Positions 61,897 through 64,000 of a stretch of DNA of 64,000 nt are shown here, one piece after another. Source of the DNA: Mycobacterium sp. 852002-50816_SCH5313054-b (GTDB lineage Bacteria > Actinomycetota > Actinomycetes > Mycobacteriales > Mycobacteriaceae); assembly GCF_001667185.1 (NCBI RefSeq), contig NZ_LZIC01000147.1, positions 1 through 64,000 of the forward strand, in the 5' to 3' direction. Below the pieces are notes generated by a model. The model had not been told where the DNA came from and searched no databases. It worked only from the letters and a program-made list of their open reading frames with translations. Positions within the stretch are counted from its first letter, which is position 1; each line of letters starts with the position of its first letter. Position numbers and translations under genes: made by a program.

Positions 61897-62808
61897 CCCG
61901 ACCTCCGAACGACGTGGCGACCGCCCGACGGTGGCCGACTAGCGAAATCGTGTCGTCTTGCTCGCCCTACCGATCCCAAGTTTCAGGCGGCTGGGCAGTA
62001 ATGGACAGAGCCAACACGCAGTCGATGAGGCGGCCCTAGGCGGGCGATGAGTTCCACCTGTGAGCCGGCGCGCAACAGTCGCGGCGTGCGGATTTCGATT
62101 GCGTCTAGACACGACGCGAGGTTTTTGATGGACGGAGAAGGCATAACATTGGTATGAAAATGTCGCAATTGGCAATTCTCGCACTTGTTGGGAAGATCCT
62201 GCCGCCTTCGGCCGATGCGATGCCTTCAACGTGCGACGGTCGGCAGTCGCCCACTTGAACCAACACGGTCAAGAGTTCGCAAAGAGCTATAACCTTCTAG
62301 CCTTCGGATTTGCGAGATTCGATCATTACGGTACCGCCTTTGAATGCAAAATTCGCCCGGTGAATATTCTTCTGCGTGGCCCTTAGTCCAACCGTTCAGC
62401 CGCGGTAGAGTGCGGGCCAGCCGACGGCTAAATCACTGTAAACCGTGCCTCGGGTATTGAAATCTGACTGTAGGCAAGGAAACTACCGCCCCGGCGATCG
62501 CAGGCAGCGCAGGCACGTTGCGTAGTTAAAAGGGTTTGCTAGGCAAGGGTAAGCCAGCGAGCATTTGCCGTCTTTCGGCACTTGGATTTCGCGCTTTGGT
62601 TGCGTAGAGTGGCTTGCCCCCGAATGTCATCAGACAAAACTTCGCACGCGCTGAACGTCGGAAACCGCACAAAGATCTGAGCAATCCAGAGCGCAATCAT
62701 AATTTTTATCTAAATGTGGCTTTGTTGCCAGAGTCGCGATACGCTCCTGTGGTTTTTGCATTTCCCCTTGGTCAAAATAGCGATAGCCGAACTGTCGGGA
62801 GGTACGGA
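61897..62808. other. 912-base divergent intergenic region between PE_PGRS genes
   Basis: No gene is supported. It is less GC-rich than the flanks and must hold both promoters. A short plus-strand frame at 62154-62258 (MKMSQLAILALVGKIL and 18 more codons) has no ribosome site or neighbour and is not called. No IS or tRNA-like sequence is seen. Confidence 0.5.
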
Positions 62809-64000
62809 ATGTCGTTTGTGATCGCAATGCCGGAGATGGTGGAAACAACGGCAACAAGTTTGGCGGGCATCGGGTCCACGATCAGTGCGGCCAACGCGGT
62901 CGCGGCGGCCCGCACCACCAAGGTGCTGGCCGCCGGCGCCGATGAGGTTTCGGCCGCCATCGCGGGCGTGTTCGGCACGCACGGCCAGGAATTTCAGGCG
63001 CTCAGCGCCCAGGCGGTGGCGTTTCACGACCAATTCGTCAAGGCGCTCAATTCTGGCGCGGGCGCGTACGCGGGCGCGGAGGCCGCCAACGCCTCACCGC
63101 TGCAGATGCTGCAGCAGGATGTGCTGGGTGTGATCAACGCGCCCACCGAAATGCTGGTGGGGCGTCCACTGATTGGCAACGGCGCCGATGGGCAGACCGT
63201 CAACGGCGTCGGGCAGCCCGGCAAGCCCGGCGGGATCTTGTGGGGCAGCGGCGGCAACGGTGGCAATGGCACCAACCCGGGAGCCCCCGGTGGCGCAGGC
63301 GGGCGCGCCGGCCTCATCGGCAACGGCGGCATCGGCGGACAAGGCGGTGCCGGCGGGCCCGGCGGTGCCGGCGGCCGTGGCGGGTGGCTCCTCGGCGCCG
63401 GCGGCGCCGGTGGGGCGGGCGGGATCGCAACTGCCGTCGGGGGAACCGGCGGCGCCGGCGGTGCCGGCGGCAGCGCCTCATTGCTGGGCCACGGCGGCGC
63501 CGGCGGAGCCGGCGGGATCGCCACCGGCACCAATGGCATCGGCGGTATGGGCGGTCACGGGGGTGCCGGCGGGCGGCTGCACGGCAGTGGCGGCACCGGC
63601 GGGCTGGGCGGTGACGCCACCGGCACCGGTGGGCATGGTGGCCGCGGCGGCGATGCGGGCACCGCCGGAATATTCGGCAACGGCGGTCTCGGCGGGCAGG
63701 GCGGCACCGCATTCCTTGGCACCGGAGGGGATGGCGGCAGCTCCGGCAACAGCGGGATCATTGGCGACGGCGGCACCGGCGGCAATGGCGGGGCCGGCTT
63801 GATCGGCGGCCGCGGCGGCGACGGCGGCTCCAGCGGAATCTTCGGCCGCGGCGGCGACGGCGGCAACGCCGGCACCGGCGCCGCGCCGGCCAGTGGCGGG
63901 AATGGCGGTAATGCCGTGCTCATCGGCAACGGTGGGAACGGCGGAAACGGCAGCGCCGGCGGGCCCGGCGGCCACGCCGGCTTTGCCGGGCCGCTCGGCC
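62809..64000 (+). CDS. PE_PGRS family protein (3' end beyond window)
   Basis: 397 codons are visible and the frame is open at the window edge. The PE domain (1-94, SFVIAMPEMVETTATSLAGIG) is followed by GRPLIGNG (118-125) and a PGRS part of GGAGGxGG and GGNGG units with loops such as LIGNGG and IFGNGG. The ATG at 62809 has GGGAGG six bases upstream, a strong site. Its PE domain and linker resemble those at 60484-61896, from which it diverges in direction; the two are probably duplicates. Exported surface protein. The true length is unknown. Confidence 0.95.
   Translation, partial: MSFVIAMPEMVETTATSLAGIGSTISAANAVAAARTTKVLAAGADEVSAAIAGVFGTHGQEFQALSAQAVAFHDQFVKALNSGAGAYAGAEAANASPLQMLQQDVLGVINAPTEMLVGRPLIGNGADGQTVNGVGQPGKPGGILWGSGGNGGNGTNPGAPGGAGGRAGLIGNGGIGGQGGAGGPGGAGGRGGWLLGAGGAGGAGGIATAVGGTGGAGGAGGSASLLGHGGAGGAGGIATGTNGIGGMGGHGGAGGRLHGSGGTGGLGGDATGTGGHGGRGGDAGTAGIFGNGGLGGQGGTAFLGTGGDGGSSGNSGIIGDGGTGGNGGAGLIGGRGGDGGSSGIFGRGGDGGNAGTGAAPASGGNGGNAVLIGNGGNGGNGSAGGPGGHAGFAGPLG

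Noticed and set aside
62154..62258. 34-codon plus-strand frame with hydrophobic start
   Set aside because: No ribosome site, no -10 at leaderless spacing and no known family.
60484..64000. Regular short repeats resembling a CRISPR array
   Set aside because: The repeats are 9-base GGN units within PE_PGRS genes, without constant repeats and unique spacers.

Overview
The window is high-GC actinobacterial DNA from a slow-growing, non-tuberculosis Mycobacterium. The main evidence is two PE_PGRS genes and a third PE-domain gene, PknH-type sensor lipoproteins, a TIGR00027-type methyltransferase, many LLM/F420-type oxidoreductases, a FAAL-type lipid enzyme, and a malY-like gene beside dhmA followed later by htpG. 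That last order is, from memory, the M. tuberculosis Rv2294/Rv2296/Rv2299c neighbourhood with about 12 kb of extra genes before htpG. I saw no tRNA, rRNA, IS element, CRISPR array or phage gene.

Layout. 1-6 kb: two related oxidoreductase modules (LLM monooxygenase with P450; LLM with a DapB-like dehydrogenase; plus a divergent second dehydrogenase). 5.8-13 kb: malY-like aminotransferase, DUF2652 protein, dhmA, an amidohydrolase, a decayed meta-cleavage remnant (broken extradiol dioxygenase fused to the tail of a 4-hydroxy-2-oxovalerate aldolase), a small membrane protein and cysQ. 13-20 kb: thiolase, DoxX-like protein, DMT transporter, glyoxalase-fold protein, sensor lipoprotein, then a translationally coupled MgtE-N/CBS protein and Nramp-like transporter. 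20-33 kb: excalibur protein, htpG, TIGR03085 protein, NmrA-like protein, acyl-CoA synthetase with thioesterase, VIT1-type transporter, two GPG-repeat secreted proteins, methyltransferases, a DJ-1/PfpI protein and a BrkB-type membrane protein. 34-40 kb: a four-gene minus-strand operon encoding a FAAL-ACP-thioester reductase, a ferritin-like putative diiron protein, an epoxide-hydrolase-like alpha/beta hydrolase and a 2Fe-2S flavin reductase. 40.8-49.9 kb: RHH-like small protein, diacylglycerol-kinase-like protein, SDR, second DMT transporter, second sensor lipoprotein, a MerR regulator coupled to a VIT/vWA/DUF4349 membrane protein, and a PE protein with an HExxH motif. 50-60.4 kb: one gene of 3457 codons. 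60.5-64 kb: two divergent PE_PGRS genes, the second running off the end.

The most unusual object is the 10.4-kb gene at 50063-60436. It encodes a SARP/BTAD DNA-binding region, a class III nucleotide cyclase with all catalytic residues, a STAND/AAA ATPase, a helical TPR-like region, and then 16 consecutive NTF2/SnoaL-like units. After the first unit these alternate between two types with a period of about 807 bp. A second candidate system is the 34-40 kb operon, which has the parts to activate a fatty acid, reduce it to an aldehyde or alcohol, and act on it with a reductase-fed diiron enzyme.

Regulation visible in the sequence includes several leaderless-type starts (TANNNT 6-7 nt before ATG/GTG), many 4-nt ATGA/GTGA stop-start overlaps, tandem TGACACTGTCA palindromes before the MerR gene, and strong palindromes before cysQ and before the NmrA-like gene. 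Functions are read from motifs and remembered families; no database search was possible.
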